Source: JBAZJI01 sp964596325 (lineage in GTDB: Bacteria; Patescibacteriota; Minisyncoccia; Minisyncoccales; JAGOPM01). From it: a stretch of 15,412 nt of DNA. Under the pieces are notes generated by a model, which saw only the letters and a program-made list of their open reading frames with translations, ran no database searches and was not told the origin of the DNA. Below, in pieces: positions 1 to 6,097 of this stretch. Each line of letters opens with the position of its first letter. Position 1 is the stretch's first letter. A program made the translations under genes and the position numbers. Location: assembly GCA_964596325.1 (NCBI GenBank), contig CAZQSQ010000018.1, forward strand, positions 1-15,412, written 5' to 3'.

Positions 1-21
1 CTACCACTGAGCCAACCGTGC
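1..21 (-). tRNA. 5' end of a tRNA gene, truncated by the window edge
   Basis: Read on the minus strand this is GCACGGTTGGCTCAGTGGTA plus one G. It gives a 7-nt acceptor strand (GCACGGT), T8, a D-stem GCTC and the D-loop AGTGGTA. This is the 5' third of a bacterial tRNA; the anticodon and 3' half would lie to the left of the window. The isotype cannot be read, although a 3' half ending ACCGTGC is predicted. It is assumed to be the functional copy because the second copy at 88-108 is visibly broken. Confidence 0.55.
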
Positions 22-71
22 GTAATGAATTGTTAAACTATGACTTTTGTCAAAAGACCCCTGTGATGTGA

Positions 72-87
72 TCCCGACTTGTCGGGA
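72..87. repeat. Palindromic repeat TCCCGACTTGTCGGGA
   Basis: A perfect 7-bp inverted repeat (TCCCGAC/GTCGGGA) around a TT centre. The inner 14 bases, CCCGACTTGTCGGG, recur exactly at 14818-14831. It abuts the truncated tRNA copy at 88-108 without a gap. Short GC-rich palindromes of this kind are dispersed in many small bacterial genomes; its function here is unknown. Confidence 0.75.
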
Positions 88-108
88 CTACCACTGAGCC
101 AACCGTGC
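88..108 (-). pseudogene. Truncated tRNA copy (5' acceptor strand and D-arm only)
   Basis: These 21 bases are identical to positions 1-21. On the minus strand they read as a tRNA 5' end through nucleotide 22 in tRNA numbering. The tRNA sequence then stops and the palindrome at 72-87 follows directly. No 3' half (T-loop plus ACCGTGC) occurs in 22-71, so this is a fragment and not an intron-containing tRNA. It may be a duplication scar or recombination remnant. Confidence 0.65.
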
Positions 109-147
109 AAATAACTTGATTTTTCTCTCCACAACCATAACACTTTT

Positions 148-177
148 TTTACTAAAAGAAAAGAGCTAAAATACAAT
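148..177 (+). promoter_or_regulatory. Weak candidate promoter of the PP2C-like gene
   Basis: A TACAAT -10 at 172-177 has a poor -35 match (TTTACT, 148-153) at 18 bp. If used, transcription would begin near 184, after the first ATG at 176 and just before the second at 188, giving a leaderless message from 188. An overlapping TAAAAT (167-172) is an alternative -10. Confidence 0.3.
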
Positions 178-1882
178 GCTAAGGAATATGAAATCATTCC
201 AATTCCACTTCAATATAAAACGCAAAGACGATACGATTTACGACAGTTTTATCTTTAATCCTGAAAAAAAAGACCAAGAAAAACTCGGAAATCTTTACGT
301 TGCCGGACAAATTTCTAATGCCCTGCCCCAGAGCTTTAAGCTGCTCAAAACGCTTTCCGAGATTATCAGGCAGGAATATTTTAATAGTTACCATAAAGAT
401 TCCAACGCCGCCATAAAAGCCGCTTTGGGCAAAGCCAATGAGTATTTAGAAGAGATTGTGCGCCAAGGCAATGTGAACTGGATGGGCAATATGGATTTTG
501 CCGTCTTGGCCGTTTCATCCCTGTTTTTGAATTTTGTTAAAATCGGCAATATAAAAATATTACTCTCGCGCAGCGGCGAAATTTATGACATCAGCGAAAA
601 TCTTGAATACCAAGATTCGGACATGGGCCCGGGCAGCGCCTTCCCCAATGTGGCTATCGGCAAACTTTCGCACCGCGATCGGTTAATCGTTAATACTTCT
701 GATTTCAACGAATTCGCCCAAGACCAAAGCCTAATTACCGAAATCATCGACCTCCCGGAATGGAGTGAAAAAACAATTTCCAAACAGCTCAAACTTTATA
801 ACGAAGAATTAAAAAGAGTTTCGGGCGTCATGTTGCTTTTGGATGTTGGTAATGAGCCGGGCAAGGCACAATTCAATTTTTCCCTGCCCTCTTTGGGCGC
901 CAAGCCCGCGGAGAATAAAAAACCCTCCGAAATCCAAACCGATGGAAATAATTTTCTCAAAATTGCGGCCGGCCTCATTTCCTTTGGCCTCCTGGCCTTA
1001 GTGGCTTTTGGTTTTTACAAATACAGCCCATTTTTTGGCCAACAAAAACCCGCGGCCCAGATTACGCCGCAAGCCATTCCCGCTACGCCCAGCTCCAGTG
1101 AGTCAGCCAAAACGCCAGCTAACGATATTGCCACTGCTACTTTACCGTTTTTTGAAATCAAAGATGAAAGCGTCAAAGCTACGGGGCTTTTGGCGGATAA
1201 TGATCAGTTTCTAGTATTTTCCTCAGGCAATAAAAACATTTGGAAGATAGATCAGAAAGACAAAAAGCTCGAGATGATAGCTACGGATAACTCGATAAAA
1301 TTTGCCGATTCTCAACAGGGCATTTTCTTCCTTTTTGCCAGTGACAATACAATCCTCAAATACGACCCCAAGGCCAATAAAATCACCAAAGTCCAACCGG
1401 TAAAACTAGACAGCAAAGCCATTATCACCGGATTTAATGTTTATACTTCCAAATTTTATTTGCTCGATTCTTTTAATGGGCGCATTCTGCGTGCCACCGG
1501 TGGAGCTACTGGCGATTGGCTAACTGCCAATACCCGCAAGCCCAATGGCGCCAAATCTCTGGCCATCGATAAATCGCTTTGGATTTTAACTAAAAATAAT
1601 GATTTGGACAGGTATTTTGAAAACTCCTACAAAGAAACTATCAAGCTTAATGCTTCGCCCAGCCTGCAAAACCCCGTGAAAATTTGGACCTCCTTGGCTA
1701 CGCCCAATATTTACGTTCTTGAACCACAGCAGAACCGGCTTTGTGTTTTTGATAAAAAAGGCAAACTGGTTAAAGAATATAAAGAAAGCACTTGGACTGA
1801 TTTGCGCGACTTTGCCGTGGGCTCGGACGGATTCATTTATATCTTAGATGGTGGAAAAATTTACCAGATAAAAAACAATTAA
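176..1882 (+). CDS. Membrane-anchored protein with PP2C-like N-terminus and C-terminal beta-propeller
   Basis: 568 residues in three parts. Residues ~20-235 look like a PP2C/PPM-type fold: an AGQISNALPQ segment followed by a helix, then MDFAVLAVSSLFLNFVKIG and ILLSRSGEIYDI, which resemble the central strands of that family. The usual DG(H/M)GG and GDS metal-binding motifs are not visible, so any phosphatase activity is doubtful. Residues ~260-281 form one transmembrane helix. A Pro/Ala/Ser linker (~290-322) leads to repeats of ~40-50 residues with NHL/propeller-like strands (YILDGG, FYLLDSFNGRIL, IYVLEPQQNRL). The topology is probably a cytoplasmic N-domain with an outside propeller. This is the only plus-strand gene and it converges on rplL. 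The start is uncertain: ATG176 has a weak GAG upstream, while ATG188 (MKSFQF) could be leaderless. The fold assignment is inference. Confidence 0.7.
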   Translation: MLRNMKSFQFHFNIKRKDDTIYDSFIFNPEKKDQEKLGNLYVAGQISNALPQSFKLLKTLSEIIRQEYFNSYHKDSNAAIKAALGKANEYLEEIVRQGNVNWMGNMDFAVLAVSSLFLNFVKIGNIKILLSRSGEIYDISENLEYQDSDMGPGSAFPNVAIGKLSHRDRLIVNTSDFNEFAQDQSLITEIIDLPEWSEKTISKQLKLYNEELKRVSGVMLLLDVGNEPGKAQFNFSLPSLGAKPAENKKPSEIQTDGNNFLKIAAGLISFGLLALVAFGFYKYSPFFGQQKPAAQITPQAIPATPSSSESAKTPANDIATATLPFFEIKDESVKATGLLADNDQFLVFSSGNKNIWKIDQKDKKLEMIATDNSIKFADSQQGIFFLFASDNTILKYDPKANKITKVQPVKLDSKAIITGFNVYTSKFYLLDSFNGRILRATGGATGDWLTANTRKPNGAKSLAIDKSLWILTKNNDLDRYFENSYKETIKLNASPSLQNPVKIWTSLATPNIYVLEPQQNRLCVFDKKGKLVKEYKESTWTDLRDFAVGSDGFIYILDGGKIYQIKNN

Positions 1883-1884
1883 AT

Positions 1885-1910
1885 AAAAACAGCCCTTCGG
1901 GGCTGTTTTT
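1885..1910. terminator. Bidirectional intrinsic terminator between the PP2C-like gene and rplL
   Basis: An 11-bp perfect stem (AAAAACAGCCC/GGGCTGTTTTT) closed by a TTCG tetraloop, with T-tracts on both strands. It serves the plus-strand gene ending at 1882 and the minus-strand rplL ending at 1924. Confidence 0.9.
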
Positions 1911-1923
1911 ATTTACTCGGCTA

Positions 1924-2325
1924 TTACTTGAGCTCAACGGTAGCGCCAGCAGTCTCGAATTTCTTCTTGATCTCGTTGGCTTCATCCTTCTTGACGCCCT
2001 CCTTAACAACCTGCGGAGCGGACTCAGCGGCATCGGCCATATCCTTGGACTCCTTAAGGCCCTTCTGGGTGACATCGCGGATAACCTTGATGACCTCGAT
2101 TTTCTTCTCGCCGGTCTTGGTTAAGACGATAGAAAATTCACTCTTTTCTTCCGCGGCGGCGGCACCAGCGGCCGGAGCGGCTCCACCAACGAAGGTCGGG
2201 GTGGCGGTAACGCCAAACTTGCCTTCAATGGCTTTGACGAGCTCGGAAAGTTCCATGATGCTCATCTTCTCAATTTTTTCGATTATGTCCTTGAACTGTT
2301 CAGGGACTTGGAATTCTTCTGCCAT
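1924..2325 (-). CDS. rplL: Ribosomal protein bL12 (L7/L12)
   Basis: 133 residues forming the ribosomal stalk dimer that recruits translation factors. Residues 1-~40 are the dimerization domain (MAEEFQVPEQFKDIIEKIEKMSIMELSELV). A short Ala/Gly/Pro hinge follows (~47-60), then the globular C-terminal domain starting EKSEFSIVL and including VIKVIRDVTQKGLKESKDM. Compared with E. coli L7/L12, the loop after GLKExKD has three extra residues (DMADAAESAP against DLVESAP). The gene starts 27 nt after rplJ with no recognisable Shine-Dalgarno sequence, so translation may depend on the coupled upstream gene. The operon order rplJ-rplL and the shared leader are classical. Confidence 0.97.
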   Translation of the reverse strand: MAEEFQVPEQFKDIIEKIEKMSIMELSELVKAIEGKFGVTATPTFVGGAAPAAGAAAAEEKSEFSIVLTKTGEKKIEVIKVIRDVTQKGLKESKDMADAAESAPQVVKEGVKKDEANEIKKKFETAGATVELK

Positions 2326-2352
2326 AGTTTTGTATGTTTTATTAATTCTTAA

Positions 2353-2865
2353 TTACGCTGCCTGCTTTTCTTTCTGCTCCTTTACAGCATTAACGACTCT
2401 GGCAAAGCTTGCGGCAGTGTCATTAAGGGCGAAGGCCAGCATGGCATAAAGCTCTTCGCGGGACGGAATAGTGGAGAAAGCGACTACTTCAGCAGTATTG
2501 ATGAAGTGGTATTTGCCCTCATCCATGTAGCATCCGCCAAGGATTTTCAGGTTTTTGTTTTGCTTAGAAAATTCAACAAGAGGTTTTGTTGGAGAAAACT
2601 GGTCTTTGAATCCGAAAGCAATGGCAACCTGGCCTTCAAGATCTTTGGGATTGAATTCAATGCCCTTTTCCTTGAAAAGCACGTTGGTCAAGCTCTTTTT
2701 GACAGCTACGAGCTTGCCATCTTTGGTTTTGAGTTCCTTCTTGATTTTTAAGAGGTCCTCGTTCTTCAAACCTTTGTAATCCACAAAATACATGGACTTT
2801 TGCATAGACAAAAGCTCGCGCATGGCGGATAACTCGGTTGATTTTTGCTGTTTTGTTTTTGCCAT
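2353..2865 (-). CDS. rplJ: Ribosomal protein uL10
   Basis: 170 residues from MAKTKQQKST. uL10 forms the stalk base that binds 23S rRNA and bL12 dimers. The family pattern is visible: STELSAMRELLSMQKSMYFVDYKGL, then LKTKDGKLVAVKKSLTNVLF, LEGQVAIAFGF and the C-terminal bL12-binding helix ASFARVVNAVKEQKEKQAA. An open frame extends upstream to 2907, but that stretch is the leader RNA and terminator, so the start at 2865 is preferred. The start codon directly follows a 13-nt U-rich tract with no Shine-Dalgarno sequence. Expression is predicted to be autoregulated through the L10 leader at 2891-2969. Confidence 0.96.
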   Translation of the reverse strand: MAKTKQQKSTELSAMRELLSMQKSMYFVDYKGLKNEDLLKIKKELKTKDGKLVAVKKSLTNVLFKEKGIEFNPKDLEGQVAIAFGFKDQFSPTKPLVEFSKQNKNLKILGGCYMDEGKYHFINTAEVVAFSTIPSREELYAMLAFALNDTAASFARVVNAVKEQKEKQAA

Positions 2866-2899
2866 AAAAATAAAAAAATGCCTGTTTTCTCCGCAGACA
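2866..2899 (-). terminator. Attenuator terminator in the rplJ leader
   Basis: On the minus strand TGTCTG (2899-2894) can pair with CAGGCA (2884-2879), one G-U included, to form a hairpin with a 9-nt loop. TTTTTTTATTTTT follows at 2878-2866, just before the rplJ start codon. The 5' arm is the same TGTCTG that closes the outer stem of the L10 leader, so the two structures exclude each other. This predicts premature termination when L10 protein or another signal destabilises the leader fold, or the converse. Confidence 0.65.
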
Positions 2900-2969
2900 T
2901 CGACCATGCCTTAAAAAGGCCTTATTCCTAGGTGGGACTTATTGAGTATACCCTGCCCACTGTCTACGG
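2891..2969 (-). ncRNA. Ribosomal protein L10 leader
   Basis: The minus-strand RNA has the hallmarks of the L10-binding mRNA leader. A 9-bp outer stem pairs CCGTAGACA (2969-2961) with TGTCTGCGG (2899-2891). An inner stem pairs GTGGG (2960-2956) with CCCAC (2936-2932), followed by CTAGG. A GCCTT/AAGGC hairpin lies at 2920-2908. The leader begins right after the promoter's predicted transcription start near 2971. In known cases L10 (with bL12) binds this fold and represses the operon. Confidence 0.85.
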
Positions 2970-2977
2970 TATGCTCC

Positions 2978-3005
2978 AGTATACCAAAAGCGGGCCCTCT
3001 GTCAA
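2978..3005 (-). promoter_or_regulatory. Promoter of rplJ-rplL
   Basis: -35 TTGACA (3005-3000), 16-bp spacer, -10 TATACT (2983-2978). The predicted start is ~2971, immediately upstream of the L10 leader. The -35 hexamer lies inside the loop of the upstream gene's terminator hairpin. Confidence 0.85.
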
Positions 3006-3012
3006 GGCCCGC
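2986..3012 (-). terminator. Intrinsic terminator of the metzincin gene, overlapping the rplJ promoter
   Basis: A 7-bp GC stem (GCGGGCC 3012-3006 with GGCCCGC 2996-2990) and a 9-nt loop, followed on the minus strand by TTTT. It starts 5 nt after the metzincin stop codon. The U-tract is short, so efficiency may be modest and some read-through into rplJ is possible. Confidence 0.65.
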
Positions 3013-3017
3013 TCTAA

Positions 3018-5399
3018 TTACTTGTCGAATACTTGTCTTAAACCCGCCAGATCACCAGGACCGATTTCCAGTGCAGAATTCATTATCTCGTTGGGGCACT
3101 GGGGGGCAAAATTTAAGTCGTTATACAAATCATTCAAACCTAGACAATGGCCAATTTCGTGTGGCATCACTCTTTCCAAGTATTTGGAATTTTCATAGTA
3201 ATTGAAATCAAGGCCCTGAGAGCTATCAAGCTCGATATCACACTCCTTGACATAGTGTTTGCCGCTAACCGGATCAATGGTGTCGTCAACCCAGCTCCAA
3301 GCTATAGTCCCATTTTCCCAAATTGAATCCGAATTATTGGCAATTTCCCAAAGACCATTATAGTCCCATAGCCCATTGTTCTTTTGCATATTGACCCTCG
3401 CGCCTAGAGAAGTGCTGGTCGCGATACTAACCTTTTCAAAAAGCTTGGTGTTAAATTTATTTTCCCAAGCTTTTTGCGCCTCAACGATCGCCTGCAAAGA
3501 AACATCCTTGCTGGCGAAAAATTTAATAGGCTTAAAGTATTTGGTCGTACAGCCGCCGGGTTGCCCACAAATATTCTTAAAGCACTTCTCGGCCGGGATT
3601 TTACAATCCTGGGGGCAGTTTTGTATAGTTTCGCCACGCTCACATAGCTGATTGGGGCAATAAAATTCATTGTAATTGAACCAAAGCCAAAAAATATTAC
3701 CAATATATTTTTCGCCAAGGTCATTTTCCATTTGCGTAAAAACCATGTAAGGAACCTGCTTATTAAACTTTTTGTAATCCACAAAATAAATTCCCCGATC
3801 ATCAACTTCTACCCATTGGGTTGGCTCCAAATTAACCTCCATACCTGCCACCACAACTTTTACCCCAAGCCTCACCCTCGCTTTGGTGGCCTTGCCTAAA
3901 CCGATAACCGTGAAATATAGCCGCACGGATCCGTCGGCGCGCTCCTCATAATCACCATAAAAAACCGACTTGAGCTGCAAGGAAATAGGATTGATATATT
4001 CTTTGCAGACATTATTGCAAACCTGCGGATCCTGATAGCAATTTTTCCCGGCTTGGGAGCCCCACCATTTTTTAACCGCGGCCTCGCAAGTGGCGCGATC
4101 TTTGTAATTTACCCAGGTCCCATTCTTTTGCTGCTGTCCAAAGGTCGGGCGGCACTGACCATTATTCTTCACGCAAAAATACCAAGTACCGGCCGGATCT
4201 TTCTTATCCTGGCACTGCTCTTTGGATAATTTTCCGCCCTGCCGAAAATAATAATCAATGCCGATTTTAGCAGTCGCCACAGAATCATATGAAGTTTTGG
4301 GCGAATCCAAATTCTGGGTAAAGGCCGTCCCATTTTTATTTTTATTTATCCAAACTTTACGATAGCACTCCTGCGTTGCGCCCACACTGGGCTTGGCTTT
4401 GTAATAATCGCAAGAAATATCACAGGATAAAAATGTCGAATGGCAAATGCCTGTGGTCAGCTGCTCACCCGAGGCACTAACTTCTGTTTTCTGGACATCA
4501 GCTTCACATTCATCCTTGGATTGGTAAAGTTTTTTGCTGGGGCTGCACTTCCCGTCGCTCTTTTTGCAAAGCTGCCAATACATTCTAGTTGCCTCTGCAC
4601 TGGGCTTGGCCGTAGTACTGCTACTGCTGCCGCCAAATACCAAATTACCTTTAACAAATCCTGAATCCTGCTTGATGGCCAGTTGTACCCAAGAGCCCTT
4701 TAAGCTTAAAGCTTTGTCTAGGAATAAACTGACCTGCGTCGGGTCAAGAATCGGCACGGGCTTTACCTGAAAAACGCTCTCTTTGCCTTCTTGGAACGAA
4801 AATTCATAATAGCCTTCCAAGGGCTGTGTGCCGCTCGCAAAATTGAAAATTTCGGAAGTTATTTTACTCCCGAGAGGAGTTGATTCGATTGGCCCGGTCT
4901 TAATTTCCGGGGGCAAAATATTGACTTGACTGTCATAATAATTAAAACTGGGTTTCTTTTCTCTGCTCATTTTTGGCTTGGGCGCATTGACGCTCGGGCA
5001 AAAGGCATTGCTTTGGCTTGAGCCTTGAAAATTTTCTGCAAAAGCGATGATGCAATACTTTTTCCCAGGTTCCAGCTTCACCGGCTCGCTGAAAAATTTT
5101 CCCTCGGAAAACATCTGAGTCTTGGCCGTTTCCTTGACCATGGGCTTATCTTGGTCAAAATACACAAAATACACAGTCGCAAAACTGCTCACACCCTTTT
5201 GGGTGAGCTCTCCTTGGAATACCGCTCCACTTGGATCCATGCTTAGCGGCTCAAGCGTAGCCACTAAAGGCACGCCATAACCGGGCTGAAACTCCATATA
5301 AACCCTAGTTTCGGCCTGCACTAAGCCGCAAATAAAAAACAAGGCTAAAAATATGCCCAAAATTAAACCTGTGTTGAATGTTCGGCCACCCATATTCAT
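3018..5399 (-). CDS. Secreted metzincin-type zinc metalloprotease with Cys-rich repeats
   Basis: 793 residues. Residues 1-29 are a signal peptide (GLILGIFLALFFICGLVQAE), so the protein is exported. Residues ~30-270 are beta-rich with no family I recognise. Two related Cys-rich segments follow: WQLCKKSDGKC...DEC (275-298) and WYFCVKNNGQC...ATC (406-438), each C-x6-C plus a third Cys. FYCPNQLCERGETIQNCPQDC (579-599) is a Cys-rich motif of the CxxxxCExGExxxxCPxDC type. The C-terminal ~175 residues are the protease: HEIGHCLGLND (747-757) gives the metzincin zinc site HExxHxxGxxD with Asp as third ligand, and EIMNS (Met773) is the Met-turn. It has its own extended -10 promoter placed so that the mRNA would be leaderless. 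A substrate cannot be inferred. Confidence 0.88.
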   Translation of the reverse strand: MNMGGRTFNTGLILGIFLALFFICGLVQAETRVYMEFQPGYGVPLVATLEPLSMDPSGAVFQGELTQKGVSSFATVYFVYFDQDKPMVKETAKTQMFSEGKFFSEPVKLEPGKKYCIIAFAENFQGSSQSNAFCPSVNAPKPKMSREKKPSFNYYDSQVNILPPEIKTGPIESTPLGSKITSEIFNFASGTQPLEGYYEFSFQEGKESVFQVKPVPILDPTQVSLFLDKALSLKGSWVQLAIKQDSGFVKGNLVFGGSSSSTTAKPSAEATRMYWQLCKKSDGKCSPSKKLYQSKDECEADVQKTEVSASGEQLTTGICHSTFLSCDISCDYYKAKPSVGATQECYRKVWINKNKNGTAFTQNLDSPKTSYDSVATAKIGIDYYFRQGGKLSKEQCQDKKDPAGTWYFCVKNNGQCRPTFGQQQKNGTWVNYKDRATCEAAVKKWWGSQAGKNCYQDPQVCNNVCKEYINPISLQLKSVFYGDYEERADGSVRLYFTVIGLGKATKARVRLGVKVVVAGMEVNLEPTQWVEVDDRGIYFVDYKKFNKQVPYMVFTQMENDLGEKYIGNIFWLWFNYNEFYCPNQLCERGETIQNCPQDCKIPAEKCFKNICGQPGGCTTKYFKPIKFFASKDVSLQAIVEAQKAWENKFNTKLFEKVSIATSTSLGARVNMQKNNGLWDYNGLWEIANNSDSIWENGTIAWSWVDDTIDPVSGKHYVKECDIELDSSQGLDFNYYENSKYLERVMPHEIGHCLGLNDLYNDLNFAPQCPNEIMNSALEIGPGDLAGLRQVFDK

Positions 5400-5406
5400 T
5401 TAACAA

Positions 5407-5415
5407 ATTATAACA
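5407..5415 (-). promoter_or_regulatory. Extended -10 promoter of the metzincin gene
   Basis: TGTTATAAT is an ideal extended -10 element with no good -35; TTATTA in the upstream hairpin loop is the best candidate at 18 bp. Its 3' end lies 7 nt from the ATG, so transcription should start at or within a base or two of the start codon and the message would be leaderless. Confidence 0.75.
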
Positions 5416-5445
5416 AAAAAGGCGCACTAATAATAAAGCACGCCT
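5415..5445 (-). terminator. Second tandem terminator after the ClpP-like gene
   Basis: AGGCGTGC (5445-5438) pairs with GTGCGCCT (5427-5420), including two G-U wobbles. TTTTT follows at 5419-5415 and runs straight into the TGTTATAAT promoter. The wobble pairs would be mismatches in plus-strand RNA, so the hairpin is specific to the minus strand. Confidence 0.75.
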
Positions 5446-5453
5446 GTGGAAAG

Positions 5454-5475
5454 AAAAAACCGGATAAATCCGGTT
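5454..5475 (-). terminator. First terminator after the ClpP-like gene
   Basis: A 7-bp stem AACCGGA/TCCGGTT around a 4-nt loop, overlapping the stop codon, followed on the minus strand by a T-tract. A second terminator follows within 15 nt, giving strong insulation from the next gene. Confidence 0.85.
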
Positions 5476-6010
5476 AGATGATTTCGTGGACAAAGCCGAG
5501 CTCTAGAGCCTTACTAGCACCAAATTCCTTTCCAGTTCTATGCAACTGAGCGTAAGCTTCTTTATCAAACTTACTGCCACAGGCCTCGATCACTTGGGCT
5601 TTATATTTGGCATTAAAAAACTTAACGCTTTGCAGCTCATTCTTTAGGCTTTCTTCTTCCACTCGACCATTAACAGACCCTGAGGTGCTATGGATGAGAA
5701 AAATTGTATTTTTATAGGCACGTCTAACAGTTCCCCCCAAGAATAAACTCACCGCTGCAGACATTACCCCTCCGCAAGCAATGGTCTCGATAATAAAGCC
5801 CCGGTCTTTTAGTGATTGTAGAAAGTCATATGCTCCAACGCCTACGCAGGTCCTCCCCCCGAAAGAACAAATTTCGATTATAATCTTTTTCTCAACGGCT
5901 TCGGCTAAGGCAAGTTCTACTTCAGTACGGAATTTAACATAATTTTCAAAGCTGATTTCACCGCTCCAAACTACTAAATTTTTGTGCCGCCCAATCGCAT
6001 TTTCGCCCAT
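5474..6010 (-). CDS. ClpP-like serine protease, cytoplasmic
   Basis: 178 residues from MGENAIGRHK. This start is set by AAGGAGG at 6016-6022, 5 nt away; a longer frame to 6070 would run through the promoter. The ClpP/crotonase fold motifs are in order: SFGGRTCVGVGAYDFL (49-64, oxyanion-hole glycines, compare SPGG), CGGVMSAAVSLFLGG (nucleophile Ser84) and TIFLIHSTSG (His107). Where classical ClpP has the catalytic Asp (R-D-x-F), this protein reads RTGKEFGASKALELGFVHEI, with Gly at the aligned site. The third catalytic residue is therefore absent or supplied elsewhere. There is no signal peptide or membrane segment. It resembles phage-type or divergent ClpP-like proteins more than housekeeping ClpP, and no Clp ATPase is nearby. 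It is expressed from its own strong promoter between two secreted proteases. Confidence 0.85.
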   Translation of the reverse strand: MGENAIGRHKNLVVWSGEISFENYVKFRTEVELALAEAVEKKIIIEICSFGGRTCVGVGAYDFLQSLKDRGFIIETIACGGVMSAAVSLFLGGTVRRAYKNTIFLIHSTSGSVNGRVEEESLKNELQSVKFFNAKYKAQVIEACGSKFDKEAYAQLHRTGKEFGASKALELGFVHEII

Positions 6011-6041
6011 TTTATCCTCCTTAAGTTGTAAATTATATATA

Positions 6042-6070
6042 ATTATAACATAAAATAATTTATGCGTCAA
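6042..6070 (-). promoter_or_regulatory. Strong promoter of the ClpP-like gene
   Basis: -35 TTGACG (6070-6065), 17-bp spacer, -10 TATAAT (6047-6042) with a TGT extension. A second TATAAT lies 10 bp further downstream (6037-6032). The first gives a short leader carrying the AAGGAGG ribosome-binding site. Confidence 0.85.
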
Positions 6071-6091
6071 TAAAACCCCGCTTTCGCGGGG
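6071..6091 (-). terminator. Terminator of the MBL RNase/C39-like operon
   Basis: GC stem GCGGGG/CCCCGC (6 bp, tetraloop) followed on the minus strand by TTTTATT. The last two Ts are the first two bases of the TTGACG -35 of the next promoter. Confidence 0.8.
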
Positions 6092-6097
6092 CTTGTT

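Noticed and set aside
62..72. GATGTGAT shared by 64-72 and the tRNA-Trp end at 15404-15412
   Set aside because: Only eight low-complexity bases match; this is too short to claim common origin.
22..108. tRNA with an intron at 88-108 and leftwards
   Set aside because: No matching 3' half (T-loop and ACCGTGC) occurs between 22 and 71, so splicing could not restore a tRNA.
1928..2449. 173-aa plus-strand open frame opposite rplL and rplJ
   Set aside because: It is antisense to two conserved ribosomal protein genes, with no ribosome-binding site and a composition reflecting the reverse of the L12 Ala-rich hinge.
2866..2907. N-terminal extension of L10 (MVDVCGENRHFF...)
   Set aside because: This sequence is the leader RNA stem and attenuator; family alignment starts at MAKTKQQ, position 2865.
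3018..3027. CTTGTCG core at the end of the metzincin gene
   Set aside because: It encodes the last residues (VFDK-stop), has no inverted arms and is most likely chance.
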